17,774 bases of DNA from Firmicutes bacterium UBA4049 (GTDB taxonomy: Bacteria; Bacillota; Desulfotomaculia; Desulfotomaculales; Nap2-2B): positions 1 to 17,774 of the forward strand of contig DFZT01000096.1 of assembly GCA_002382755.1 (NCBI GenBank), given 5' to 3'. The position numbers and the translations under genes were made by a program. Of the stretch, positions 6,160 to 14,176 are shown piece after piece (position 1 is the first letter of the stretch; every line of letters begins with the position of its first letter). The notes under the pieces were generated by a model. The model had not been told where the DNA came from. It worked only from the letters and a program-made list of their open reading frames with translations, and did no database searches.

Positions 6160-6840
6160 TTGATACCTTTACGGGACAGTATTAGGGCACGGCGGAAACC
6201 ATATGTAAACTGGCTGCTGATTACTATTAATTTTATAGTTTTTTTTGGCTATCTGGGTTTGTCCCAGAGCGGGCTGGAAGAGCTTTACTTTCAGTATGGG
6301 GTTGTTCCTATAAGGGTTGTTCACCTGCTACAAACAGGTTCGTCCTGGAATCTTGTATTTATTCCCTTTATAACAGCCATGTTTTTACATAGCGGGTGGC
6401 TGCATATTATTGGCAATATGTGGTATCTGTTTATATTTGGTGATAACGTGGAAGATCTGCTCGGACACTCGCGTTACCTGATTTTTTACCTGATCACAGG
6501 TGTTATCGGAAGCCTTGCCCACGTTTTGGCGAATGCCGGTTCACCTGTTCCCATAGTTGGCGCAAGCGGCGCTATTGCCGGTGTTTTGGGTGGATATTTC
6601 CTCCTGTTTCCAAGAGCGCGAATTCTTTCTCTGGTTCCTTTTTTTATTTTTTTTCTGGTTGAGATTCCTGCAGTTTTTTTCCTTGCCTTCTGGTTTATCC
6701 TGCAGTTGATTAACGGCGCCGTTTCATTAGGCGGAGTCGCTAACCCCGTGGCGTGGATAGCCCACGTAGGGGGCTTTCTCGCAGGCGCTATCTTGATTAA
6801 AATGATTGCCCCAAGGCGTTCAAAGAACTTACTGCATTAA
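6160..6840 (+). CDS. Rhomboid-family intramembrane serine protease
   Basis: This 226-residue membrane protein has about six hydrophobic segments and the rhomboid catalytic pattern: HIIGNMWYLFIFG (the conserved His/Asn helix), VGASGAIAGVLGGYF with nucleophile Ser136, and AHVGGFLAG with His202. Rhomboids cleave transmembrane helices of client proteins; clients here are unknown. The start is TTG 6160, supported by AAGGAGG ending 7 bases upstream and by the family-typical opening MIPLRDSIRARRKPYVNW. The extended segment between Ser136 and His202 is rich in Phe (LVPFFIFFLVEIPAVFFLAFWF). The stop codon overlaps the stop of the convergent downstream gene in a shared TTAA. Confidence 0.93.
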   Translation: MIPLRDSIRARRKPYVNWLLITINFIVFFGYLGLSQSGLEELYFQYGVVPIRVVHLLQTGSSWNLVFIPFITAMFLHSGWLHIIGNMWYLFIFGDNVEDLLGHSRYLIFYLITGVIGSLAHVLANAGSPVPIVGASGAIAGVLGGYFLLFPRARILSLVPFFIFFLVEIPAVFFLAFWFILQLINGAVSLGGVANPVAWIAHVGGFLAGAILIKMIAPRRSKNLLH

Positions 6841-7583
6841 AGATTGTTTCGCCGGACCTGCAGTTCTGATAGATTTTTTCCCACATTGTCAAGAGCGTGG
6901 TCAAAAAAATTATCAAAATCTTCCGCAATCAACTCACCAGCCTTAAATATTAAACTGGTGACCCTTGGCACATCAATATGGATCTTGTGCCGCGTGTACA
7001 TTTGCATGTCATAACGGGCAGCTAAAGATTCGGCGGTAATTTTTGAGATTTCTATGTAATTAAAAAAATTGCCAATCCGGTTTTGGAATACGCTTGGCTC
7101 CGCTGAATAAAAACGGGCCATAAATTCACTTATTTCTGAAATCAGAACATTATTTGCAAAAGCGGACTCAAGCGCCATGCTGCAAGTACTGTTATTGATA
7201 AACAGTTCGATTCCCATCTCAATAATGTTGTGTGACTTCCACCAGCCCATTGATGACGGTAGATTGCACGCCTTAATAGTCTCGTCAACTATCAGGCGTC
7301 CTTTTTCGAAACAGTAACCGCGTTCATAAGAAAGAAATTTTTCATCTCCATAATAATCGAGCCCTTTTGGATCAATACCGTGTGTAATTACACCCATGAC
7401 AAATTCATTCAATTCCCCTATTTCTTGAAGAAAAAGAAGCATTTCAGATCCTCTTCCATGTGATTCATTCCTGTCAGTATATAAACCTGCCGCAATATCA
7501 GGAAAGATACTTCCCAGAACTAGAGCATCAGACAGAAAACCAAACAGCTTTTGCGCAAAAAACACATGAGCCTGAGGGTACAT
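6837..7583 (-). CDS. Zinc-dependent phospholipase C-like protein
   Basis: This 248-residue protein carries the pattern of the bacterial zinc-dependent phospholipase C-like fold: PQAH with His6, GSIFPDI with Asp29, SHG with His42, GVITHGIDP with His68 and Asp71, then GLDYYGDE. These evenly spread His/Asp residues match a metal-binding all-helical hydrolase (the Zn_dep_PLPC type). There is no signal peptide, so it is probably cytoplasmic, and the substrate is not known to be a phospholipid. GGAGG precedes the ATG. It starts 28 bases downstream of the formate--THF ligase stop and is probably its operon partner. Its stop overlaps the rhomboid stop. Family assignment is by motif only; the alternative call is a conserved hypothetical metal protein. 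Confidence 0.6.
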   Translation of the reverse strand: MYPQAHVFFAQKLFGFLSDALVLGSIFPDIAAGLYTDRNESHGRGSEMLLFLQEIGELNEFVMGVITHGIDPKGLDYYGDEKFLSYERGYCFEKGRLIVDETIKACNLPSSMGWWKSHNIIEMGIELFINNSTCSMALESAFANNVLISEISEFMARFYSAEPSVFQNRIGNFFNYIEISKITAESLAARYDMQMYTRHKIHIDVPRVTSLIFKAGELIAEDFDNFFDHALDNVGKNLSELQVRRNNL

Positions 7584-7611
7584 AAGGAAACCTCCAAGAA
7601 AGCTTGAATAT

Positions 7612-9372
7612 TTAGAACAGACCTGTCACCTGGCCTGTATTTACATCAACATCAATTCTCCTAAATGCAGGATCGGAACCAGTGCCTGGCATAAGGCTGA
7701 TTGCGCCTGCCACAGGGCAAAAGATACCGGCCCCTGCAAAAACCATTACGTCCCGCACAGGAAGCACCCAGTTTTTCGGGACTCCTTTAAGATCGGGGTC
7801 ATGGGAGAGGCTTAAATGTGATTTGACCATAACCGTAGAATAATCCTTCATCACGGGATCAGATTCAAATCGTATCGCCTTGGCTTTCGCTTCCGGCGCC
7901 CAGCTAACCCCGTCAGCGCCGTATACCTCTTTGGCAATTGTTTCAACCCTTTTACGCAGCGGCATTGAAAGCGGATAAAGGTATCTGAAATTAACCTCAT
8001 CGTTGCAGGCGTCTATTACAGCGTCGGCCAATTCCAGAGCCCCGTCGCCTCCCTTTAGCCAATGTTCCGAAAGGGCGCACCGGACCCCGGCCTGTTCGGC
8101 AAACCGGCGCACCATTCTAATTTCTTCTTTTGTATCTGTTTCAAATGCATTTATACAGACTACGGGGTTAATCCCCGATTTCTTCACAATCCCTATATGG
8201 TGTAACAGATTTGGCATTCCTTTTTCCAGAAGTTTCAAATCTTCTTCTTTATACTCCCCGGGAAGTGGCCGGCCCGGTATTACTTTTGGCCCGCCACCAT
8301 GCATCTTCAGGGCTCTGATACTGACCGTAATAACCGACACATTCGGAACAAGGCCGCTGTGTCTGCATTTTACATTCCAAAATTTCTCAAAGCCTATATC
8401 GGCGCCAAAACCACTCTCAGTTACATGATAGTCAAACATTTTTAAGCCAATCCGGTCCGCAATGATTGAAGACTGGCCGAGGGCTATATTTGCGGACGGT
8501 CCGGCATGAACCAGGCAAGGCTGGTATTCAACGGTACAAAGGAGGTTTGGGTTAATTGTATTCCTCATCCAGGCGCACATTGCGCCGGCTACTTCCAGAT
8601 CTTCTGTAGTAACAGGGACGCCGTTTTTGTCGTAAGCAACAATTATTTTTCCGAGCCTCTCACGAAGGTCCTTTAAATCATTAACAACGGCAAGAATGGC
8701 CATTAATTCGGAATTTACCGCCATGCCGAATTTTGAAGCCATCATATACCCGTCCATTCTTCCGCCAATACCCATAATTATATTACGCAGGCCCTGGGCG
8801 CAGAAATCAATGGCCCAACCCATTTCTACCCTTGTTGGGTCAATGTCAAGCCTTTTTAAGCTGCGCAGAGCAAGTTCGGCGTCATTATAGTTTCTTTCAT
8901 GCTGCATGCGGGCGTTTAGCGCCACCATGGCCAGGTTATGAGCGTTCATCAGATCGTTGATATCGCCTGTAAGTCCCATTGAAAACTCTGTCATGGGAAT
9001 AAGCAGGGAATTTCCCCCTCCGGCTGCAGTTCCTTTAATATTCATAGTAGGCCCGCCGGATGGCTGCCGGACACAACCTCCGGCCAGCTTGCCTCTTTTA
9101 CCAAGGCCCTCCAAAAGCCCCATGCAGGTGGTTGTTTTTCCTTCCCCCAGCGGGGTAGGATTAATAGCGGTAATTTGTATATACTTGCCGCAGGGTTTGC
9201 TGCCCAGACGCTCTATAATTTTCATTGAGTCGAGCTTGCAGATGCGGCCGTAAGGAATAACCTCATCTTCTTTGAGTCTCAACCGTTCCCGCCATTCGGC
9301 AGCGTTCGGCATGTTTTTTTCAGCTTCCAAAGCTATTTCCCAGTCCGCCATTTTCATTGCGTCGTAAGCCAT
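7612..9372 (-). CDS. fhs: Formate--tetrahydrofolate ligase (divergent type)
   Basis: This enzyme makes 10-formyl-THF from formate, THF and ATP, the entry to the methyl branch of the Wood-Ljungdahl pathway and to formate recycling in syntrophs. The 586-residue product has the P-loop [11 protein letters not shown] (Lys79), [38 protein letters not shown] and the C-terminal [19 protein letters not shown]. Compared with the usual clostridial form, which I recall as RQPSLGPCFGIKGGAAGGG with FTGDLHAIT, the motifs differ and the protein is about 25-30 residues longer, with an N-terminal extension ([20 protein letters not shown]). That suggests a separate clade of the family. AAAGGA lies 9 bases before the ATG. 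The phospholipase-like gene follows directly. Confidence 0.95.
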   Translation of the reverse strand: MAYDAMKMADWEIALEAEKNMPNAAEWRERLRLKEDEVIPYGRICKLDSMKIIERLGSKPCGKYIQITAINPTPLGEGKTTTCMGLLEGLGKRGKLAGGCVRQPSGGPTMNIKGTAAGGGNSLLIPMTEFSMGLTGDINDLMNAHNLAMVALNARMQHERNYNDAELALRSLKRLDIDPTRVEMGWAIDFCAQGLRNIIMGIGGRMDGYMMASKFGMAVNSELMAILAVVNDLKDLRERLGKIIVAYDKNGVPVTTEDLEVAGAMCAWMRNTINPNLLCTVEYQPCLVHAGPSANIALGQSSIIADRIGLKMFDYHVTESGFGADIGFEKFWNVKCRHSGLVPNVSVITVSIRALKMHGGGPKVIPGRPLPGEYKEEDLKLLEKGMPNLLHHIGIVKKSGINPVVCINAFETDTKEEIRMVRRFAEQAGVRCALSEHWLKGGDGALELADAVIDACNDEVNFRYLYPLSMPLRKRVETIAKEVYGADGVSWAPEAKAKAIRFESDPVMKDYSTVMVKSHLSLSHDPDLKGVPKNWVLPVRDVMVFAGAGIFCPVAGAISLMPGTGSDPAFRRIDVDVNTGQVTGLF

Positions 9373-9496
9373 TCCAATATCCTTTCCTTTTCTCCATTAC
9401 ACTTTAAATTACGGCTTCTATTATTCTTTTTATCTTTCTATATTTTATATCATATTTTTTATACGTTGGGTAAAGGGGAGGGTAAAAATTATCAGA

Positions 9497-10570
9497 TTAA
9501 CGCAATAAGCTGAACAGACTTAAGATTATATCCAAAAGAAACAGCAGAACTATGGCCAGTTCCAGCAGCATTGACTGCTGGTTGATCAACCGGCCGCTAA
9601 GCATCGAATAGCTCTGCATAATTACAGAGCTTTTCTGCTTGATGCTCTCAAGCCATGTTCTCGTATGAAAAATCGACAGCGCCGAACCGTATATTTTTGC
9701 ATAAAATATGTCTTCGGTAACTTTTAGCGAATCCTGGATTCTTTCTGTAATTTCGTTTATATCAATAATAATTTCTGTCAGTCTGTTCATAATCCGCCTG
9801 TATTGACCCAGGCGCCTGAACTGGGTTACTGTTTCGGCTGCATCTATGGCGTCGTACATCCTGCTCATCTCGCCGCTTAAAACATGATCATAGTAGCGCA
9901 ATTCCAGCAGCTGGGTTGCCGCAAACTCCAGCAAATCCGGAATATCCTGACTGCCTTCCGTATCGTAGACAATAGCGGAACTCCAGGTAATTATGGCCAA
10001 GTCGTCCTTGCTGTACGAAAATGAATTTTTTAAAGTTTCCTTGCGGACCTGGGGACTGAATTCTTCCTGCTCAGCCAAAAGCAGGGGCAGCGGATCCCAT
10101 TCTTTCTGCCAGTTACGAAAATAGTAGATAACATAATCTTCTTCAAACCCAAGGTTTTCAGATTTAATCAAAGCGCTTTTCAGAGCTTCCCTGATTTCTT
10201 CCCTTTTATTTATAAAAGTGTTTTCAATACAGGATTCAGTATTTATTACGCCCGCCAGGTTTATAACATTTTTATAATTACAGTAATGCGGCAGGATGAT
10301 CCGCATGGTAATGCTGATTACTCCCAGGTCGTAGATTTTCGCGGTATATCGTGCCTGGTACAACTGACCTGAAAGAGAAATTTTCTCTTCACCCAATTCT
10401 ACTGTAACCGGCGGGTTTGGAATGTGAATCGATTTTGGGCGTATACGGGATAGTTTCAGGCGGGAAGTCGGTTTGTTGCTGGAAAGAACTTTTTCAACCA
10501 GGTCAAGCTTGATTTCTTCAGCAACATCGTAAATACGGTACAGCAGGATTGAGTTCTGCATCTTGGTCAC
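9497..10570 (-). CDS. RMD1/DUF155-like protein with C-terminal membrane anchor
   Basis: I do not recognise a firm function. Of the 357 residues, the middle (about 189-230) reads DDLAIITWSSAIVYD, then DIPDLLEFAATQLLELRYYD, followed by a long helical region (RRIMNRLTEIIIDINEITER) and a single hydrophobic C-terminal segment (about 335-355, LAIVLLFLLDIILSLFSLL) ending in LR. This order matches the RMD1/YagE-type DUF155 family, whose members are tail-anchored and mostly uncharacterised. The longest frame starts at GTG 10570 with a weak ribosome site; ATG 10561 (MQNSILLYRIYD) is a good alternative, with GGGGTG upstream. It is divergent from the MBL gene and 124 bases upstream of fhs on the same strand. 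Confidence 0.55.
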   Translation of the reverse strand: MTKMQNSILLYRIYDVAEEIKLDLVEKVLSSNKPTSRLKLSRIRPKSIHIPNPPVTVELGEEKISLSGQLYQARYTAKIYDLGVISITMRIILPHYCNYKNVINLAGVINTESCIENTFINKREEIREALKSALIKSENLGFEEDYVIYYFRNWQKEWDPLPLLLAEQEEFSPQVRKETLKNSFSYSKDDLAIITWSSAIVYDTEGSQDIPDLLEFAATQLLELRYYDHVLSGEMSRMYDAIDAAETVTQFRRLGQYRRIMNRLTEIIIDINEITERIQDSLKVTEDIFYAKIYGSALSIFHTRTWLESIKQKSSVIMQSYSMLSGRLINQQSMLLELAIVLLFLLDIILSLFSLLR

Positions 10571-10638
10571 CCCGGTTTTTCAGGTGTTATTAAGTATATA
10601 TTACATCCAAAAGCCATAATTCCTTCCTAAAAAAGTAA

Positions 10639-10680
10639 ATTATACTTTTTATTATACATTTGATAAACATAAGTTGTCAT
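10639..10680 (-). promoter_or_regulatory. Leftward promoter candidates for the RMD1-like gene
   Basis: On the minus strand TATAAT occurs at 10651-10656 with ATGACA at 10675-10680 (18-bp spacer, five of six -35 bases), and again at 10639-10644 with TTATCA at 10661-10666 (16-bp spacer). The inner -10 lies inside an 8-bp inverted repeat, AAAAAGTA/TACTTTTT (10630-10637, 10643-10650), a possible operator. Confidence 0.5.
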
Positions 10681-10702
10681 GACTCCCCCGCTGGCTTATA
10701 AT
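10674..10702 (+). promoter_or_regulatory. Consensus sigma-A promoter for the MBL-moa-mob-holA run
   Basis: TTGTCA (10674-10679), a 17-bp spacer, and a perfect TATAAT (10697-10702). Transcription should start near 10708-10711, at the edge of a run of seven G (10711-10717), giving a leader of only about 15 bases before TTG 10725. Confidence 0.8.
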
Positions 10703-10724
10703 TAAAAGACGGGGGGGAGTTATT

Positions 10725-11678
10725 TTGTCGAAAGCTGTTGACTTAGGCGGGGAAACCTATCAAATTGATATTTATGAAGGGGGGAAGTCGGAAAGAACCT
10801 CCGCTTATCTGATCAGGGGCGCCAAAACCGCTCTAATTGAGGTGGGAGCGTCATCCTGTATGGAAAACCTGCTTTCCGGACTTAATTCATTAAATGTATC
10901 TCTTTCCGATATAGACTATGTAATTTTAACACATATCCATATCGACCATGCCGGCGGCGCCGGGACTTTAATTAAAAAGACGCCTAAGGCGCGTTTAATT
11001 GTGCATCCGCGGGGCGCCAGGCATTTAATAAATCCGGCGCGGCTTGTTGAGGGAACAAGAGCGGCATATACAGCATATGATAATTGCTTTGATCAGGTTT
11101 TTGGACAGGTTGAGCCTGTGGATGGAAAAAATATATATACCCCTGAGGAAGGTGAAAATCTCGATCTGGGAAAAGGCAGGGTATTAACTTTTTACTACAC
11201 ATCCGGACACGCCCGTCATCATCTGTCAATTTACGACAACTTGACCAGGGGCCTTTTTTGCGGCGACGCTCTTGGCGCAGTATATAAACCCCTGTCAAGA
11301 ATAATCGGACGTGATTTTGTTGTCCCGGCTACGCCCCCCTCCGAATTTGATCCCGCAGAGGGAATTGCCGTATGCGAAATGGTCCGCGGGCTTGCTCCGG
11401 AAGTACTCTATTTTTCACATTTTGGGATTTCGAAAAATATCGGTTACATCCTTGAACGAAACCGCGAACTTCTACAGCAATTCACCAGCGCCGCCAGGGA
11501 GATTTTGTCGGAAAGCGGTTCGGTTAAAAATGTTGAAGATAAATTATGGGAACTTATAAATATGCAGATACAGGATTTTAGTCATCTTGATCTTCGTCAG
11601 TTTATCCCGTTGATTGATATACAGCTTTGCGCCGAAGGAATAGTTGACTACTTAAAAAAAGAGGGACGCAATAATTAA
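10725..11678 (+). CDS. MBL-fold metallo-hydrolase
   Basis: This 317-residue protein has the metallo-beta-lactamase metal motif THIHIDHAGG (His70, His72, Asp74, His75), a third ligand in TSGHARHH (His162), and CGDALG with Asp181. These residues bind two metal ions for hydrolysis or related chemistry. The C-terminal third (after SHFG) is helical and typical of one group of clostridial MBL proteins of unknown substrate. There is no flavodoxin or rubredoxin domain, so it is not a full FprA-type flavoprotein. The start is TTG 10725 behind GGGGGGGAG. It is the first gene of a plus-strand run; moaA follows after 28 bases, so shared transcription is likely, though no direct link with cofactor synthesis is shown. 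Confidence 0.85.
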   Translation: MSKAVDLGGETYQIDIYEGGKSERTSAYLIRGAKTALIEVGASSCMENLLSGLNSLNVSLSDIDYVILTHIHIDHAGGAGTLIKKTPKARLIVHPRGARHLINPARLVEGTRAAYTAYDNCFDQVFGQVEPVDGKNIYTPEEGENLDLGKGRVLTFYYTSGHARHHLSIYDNLTRGLFCGDALGAVYKPLSRIIGRDFVVPATPPSEFDPAEGIAVCEMVRGLAPEVLYFSHFGISKNIGYILERNRELLQQFTSAAREILSESGSVKNVEDKLWELINMQIQDFSHLDLRQFIPLIDIQLCAEGIVDYLKKEGRNN

Positions 11679-11706
11679 GATTTGGACTTAGAAAGAGGTT
11701 GCCCTA

Positions 11707-12684
11707 ATGAAGGACAAGTATTCCCGTGAAATTGACTATTTGCGCATATCTGTCACAGACCGCTGCAATTTGCGCTGCAAATACTGCATGCCTGAAAAAG
11801 GCATTGATATGGTTTCTCATAAAGACGTTTTGAGCCTTGAAGAAATCGCCAGAATAGTTCAGGCGTCAACACTCGTTGGTGTAAGAAAGATTCGGCTAAC
11901 CGGAGGAGAACCTTTAATCCGCAAAGGAATCAGTCAGTTGATTGCCAAGATTAACTCAATGCCTGAAATAGACGATCTGGCCCTGACAACTAATGGAATT
12001 ACCTTTGCCGAACAGGCTGAAAAACTTAAACAAGCCGGTCTTAAGAGAGTAAACTTCAGTTTGGACAGTTTGCGAAAGGATCGCTTTAAATTTATTACAC
12101 GCGAGGGAGACCTGGACAAGGTTTTGGAATCAATCGAGGCGGCAATAAAGTTGGATCTTAAGCCGGTAAAAATAAATACGGTATTGATCAGAGATTTTAA
12201 CGACGATGAGATTGTCCAATTTGCGAATCTGACTATGGAAAAATCCCTGCATATCCGTTTTATAGAGCTGATGCCCATTGGAACCTCGCAGACGTGGGCA
12301 AGCGGGCGTTTTATTCCTGCTCAGGAAGTAAAAGATATAATTGAAATAAAACTGGGGCGTTTGGATAAGATACAAAAGCCAAAAGGAAACGGGCCCGCCC
12401 AATATTACCAGTTTAAAGGGGCAATCGGCACGATCGGTTTTATTTCCGCTATAAGCGAGCATTTTTGCAGCAAGTGCAACCGGTTGCGGCTTACGTCAAC
12501 CGGCGGGTTAAGGCCGTGCCTGTACTCGGATGACGAGGTAGATATAAGAACTGCTTTAAGATGTGGAGCTTCATTGAAAAAGCTCTCGGAAATTATCGCA
12601 AGTTCAGTTCAACATAAACCCAAAAAGCATTCAGCAATAGGCCCGGGCACATACAGGTCAATGATGTATCAAATAGGAGGGTAG
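11707..12684 (+). CDS. moaA: GTP 3',8-cyclase (molybdenum cofactor biosynthesis)
   Basis: MoaA converts GTP to 3',8-cyclo-GTP, the first step of molybdopterin synthesis, using radical SAM chemistry. The 325-residue product has the N-terminal cluster motif CNLRCKYC (Cys20, 24, 27), the SAM-binding LTGGEPL, and the C-terminal second iron-sulfur cluster CX2CX13C (Cys254, 257, 271) within SEHFCSKCNRLRLTSTG. It ends in the conserved Gly-Gly tail (YQIGG), which the family needs for activity. GAAAGAGG lies upstream of the ATG. moaC begins 6 bases after the stop, so moaA-moaC supply the two enzymes to cyclic pyranopterin monophosphate. MoaD, MoaE and MoeA are not in the window. Confidence 0.97.
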   Translation: MKDKYSREIDYLRISVTDRCNLRCKYCMPEKGIDMVSHKDVLSLEEIARIVQASTLVGVRKIRLTGGEPLIRKGISQLIAKINSMPEIDDLALTTNGITFAEQAEKLKQAGLKRVNFSLDSLRKDRFKFITREGDLDKVLESIEAAIKLDLKPVKINTVLIRDFNDDEIVQFANLTMEKSLHIRFIELMPIGTSQTWASGRFIPAQEVKDIIEIKLGRLDKIQKPKGNGPAQYYQFKGAIGTIGFISAISEHFCSKCNRLRLTSTGGLRPCLYSDDEVDIRTALRCGASLKKLSEIIASSVQHKPKKHSAIGPGTYRSMMYQIGG

Positions 12685-12690
12685 TCCAAA

Positions 12691-13191
12691 TTGGACAAAG
12701 AATCTGGCGCGCAAGATCCGGAATTAACTCATTTTGACAGTGATGGCCAGGCTCGAATGGTAGATGTCAGTAAAAAGGAAGATACTTTTCGCGAGGCGAT
12801 TGCACGCTGTGAAGTAAAGATGCTGCCGGAGACCTGGAGGTTGATCAAAAAAGGCGGCATGGCCAAAGGTGATGTCCTTGGCGCAGCCCGCCTGGCTGGA
12901 ATTATGGGGGCAAAAAGGACCGGGCAGGTGATTCCTTTGGCGCATCCCATTACGTTAACGGGTGTAAATATATATTTTAAAATGGTTGAACCGCAGACAG
13001 TGGAAATAGAAGCGAGAGTACATACAGTTGGGAAAACCGGTGTTGAAATGGAAGCCCTTACGGCTGCCTCAATATCGGCTCTAACTATTTATGATATGTG
13101 TAAGGCAGTCGATCGCGCAATGGTAATTGACAACCTTCGCCTTATTTTTAAAACAGGCGGTAAAAGCGGAGAATTTAAAAGAAAGGAATAA
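12691..13191 (+). CDS. moaC: Cyclic pyranopterin monophosphate synthase
   Basis: MoaC converts the MoaA product 3',8-cyclo-GTP to cyclic pyranopterin monophosphate. The 166 residues contain [29 protein letters not shown] (His85) and the catalytic stretch [12 protein letters not shown] followed by YDMCKAVDR, all family hallmarks. The start is TTG 12691, 9 bases after GGAGGG, which overlaps the end of moaA and suggests translational coupling. The N-terminus carries a short acidic extension (about 15 residues) before the conserved core. It is followed by the MOSC gene after about 45 bases. Confidence 0.97.
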   Translation: MDKESGAQDPELTHFDSDGQARMVDVSKKEDTFREAIARCEVKMLPETWRLIKKGGMAKGDVLGAARLAGIMGAKRTGQVIPLAHPITLTGVNIYFKMVEPQTVEIEARVHTVGKTGVEMEALTAASISALTIYDMCKAVDRAMVIDNLRLIFKTGGKSGEFKRKE

Positions 13192-13236
13192 AAGCAAGGT
13201 TAAAAACAAGGTTTATAAAGAAAGGTGGTTGAAATC

Positions 13237-13671
13237 ATGGCCGGGATAATCAGGGCTGTTTGCATCAGTGCTGAAAAAGGAACCCCCAAAAAGGATGTTG
13301 GCAAAGGCGCTTTAATTGCTGGACACGGAATCGAAGGAGACAGCCATACGGGAACCTGGCATCGGCAGGTCAGTATGCTGGCGATGGAAAGCATCCGAAA
13401 AGTACAGGAGCTGGGGCTGGAAATCAAACCCGGTGATTTTGCTGAAAATTTAACGATTGAGGGTCTGAATTTTGAAGACCTTACCATCGGAAAACGTGTT
13501 AAGATTGGCTCTTCAGCTATAGGCGAAGTAACTCAGATTGGCAAGGAATGCCACAACGAATGCGATATTCGCCGCAGGGTAAATGACTGTATTATGACCA
13601 GGGAAGGAGTATTTCTGCAGATACATGTTGGCGGCCCTGTGCAGACCGGAGATCCGGTTGAATTGCTATGA
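13237..13671 (+). CDS. MOSC-domain protein (molybdenum-cofactor related)
   Basis: This is a compact MOSC-domain protein of 144 residues. It shows GIEGDSHTGTWHRQVSML, PGDFAENLTIEG and the C-terminal GKECHNEC, VNDCIMTREGVFLQIHVGG pattern with a conserved Cys in the likely active-site region. MOSC proteins carry sulfur to, or act on, molybdenum cofactor; the exact substrate of small stand-alone forms is unsettled. I start at ATG 13237 because AAAGGTGG sits 8 bases upstream; the longer GTG at 13225 is inside that ribosome site. The stop overlaps the mobB start (ATGA, 13668-13671), so the two are coupled. Confidence 0.9.
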   Translation: MAGIIRAVCISAEKGTPKKDVGKGALIAGHGIEGDSHTGTWHRQVSMLAMESIRKVQELGLEIKPGDFAENLTIEGLNFEDLTIGKRVKIGSSAIGEVTQIGKECHNECDIRRRVNDCIMTREGVFLQIHVGGPVQTGDPVELL

Positions 13672-14171
13672 AACGCTGCCAATCAAAACCCCCTGTATTA
13701 TGTATAGTCGGATCACAGAATACAGGCAAGACTACATTGGTGGAAAAGCTCGTTGCAGAATATAAAAGGCGGGGCTTTAGAGTTGGAACAATAAAGCATC
13801 ATCATATCGGAGATTTTGAAATCGATTACCCGGGGAAGGATAGTTGGAGGCATGCTCAAGCCGGAGCCGATGTTGTTCTTATTTCTTCTCAGTCAAAGGC
13901 AGCAATGATTAAAAAGGCGGAACAGGAGCTGACCCTGGAGCAAATTATTGACTTGATGGGAGAAGTTGACATTGTGCTCGCGGAAGGGTATAAAGAATCT
14001 GACAGACCTAAAATTCTTGTCTGCAGGGGCAATCCGGCGCTGCAGGCAAATTCTGCGCCCGAAGTAATCTGTACCGTGGGTCAATGCGAGACTTTTAAGG
14101 GTTTACCAACCTTTGAACCGGATGATGTTCAAGGTTTAGTCAATTTTCTGCAGCATTTTCTCAGGGAGTGA
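13668..14171 (+). CDS. mobB: Molybdopterin-guanine dinucleotide biosynthesis protein B
   Basis: MobB is a GTP-binding accessory of the MobA guanylyltransferase that makes MGD for enzymes such as formate dehydrogenase. The 167-residue product has the P-loop GSQNTGKT (residues 15-22), GTIKHHHIGDFEID and DSWRHAQAGADVVLISS, and VDIVLAEGYKESDRPKI, the family order. The start ATG overlaps the MOSC stop by four bases, and the stop overlaps the region of the holA start. MobA itself is not in the window. The pairing with MOSC, moaC and moaA indicates a partial cofactor cluster. Confidence 0.95.
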   Translation: MKRCQSKPPVLCIVGSQNTGKTTLVEKLVAEYKRRGFRVGTIKHHHIGDFEIDYPGKDSWRHAQAGADVVLISSQSKAAMIKKAEQELTLEQIIDLMGEVDIVLAEGYKESDRPKILVCRGNPALQANSAPEVICTVGQCETFKGLPTFEPDDVQGLVNFLQHFLRE

Positions 14172-14176
14172 ATCTT

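Noticed and set aside
8003..8428. 141-codon plus-strand open frame inside fhs
   Set aside because: It is the antisense shadow of a well-conserved gene, has no ribosome site and no recognisable protein pattern. The same holds for other frames within fhs, moaA and pckA.
10682..10720. Hairpin between CTCCCCCG and the G-run that would hide the MBL ribosome site
   Set aside because: The left arm lies in the promoter spacer, upstream of the expected start of transcription, so it should not be in the mRNA.
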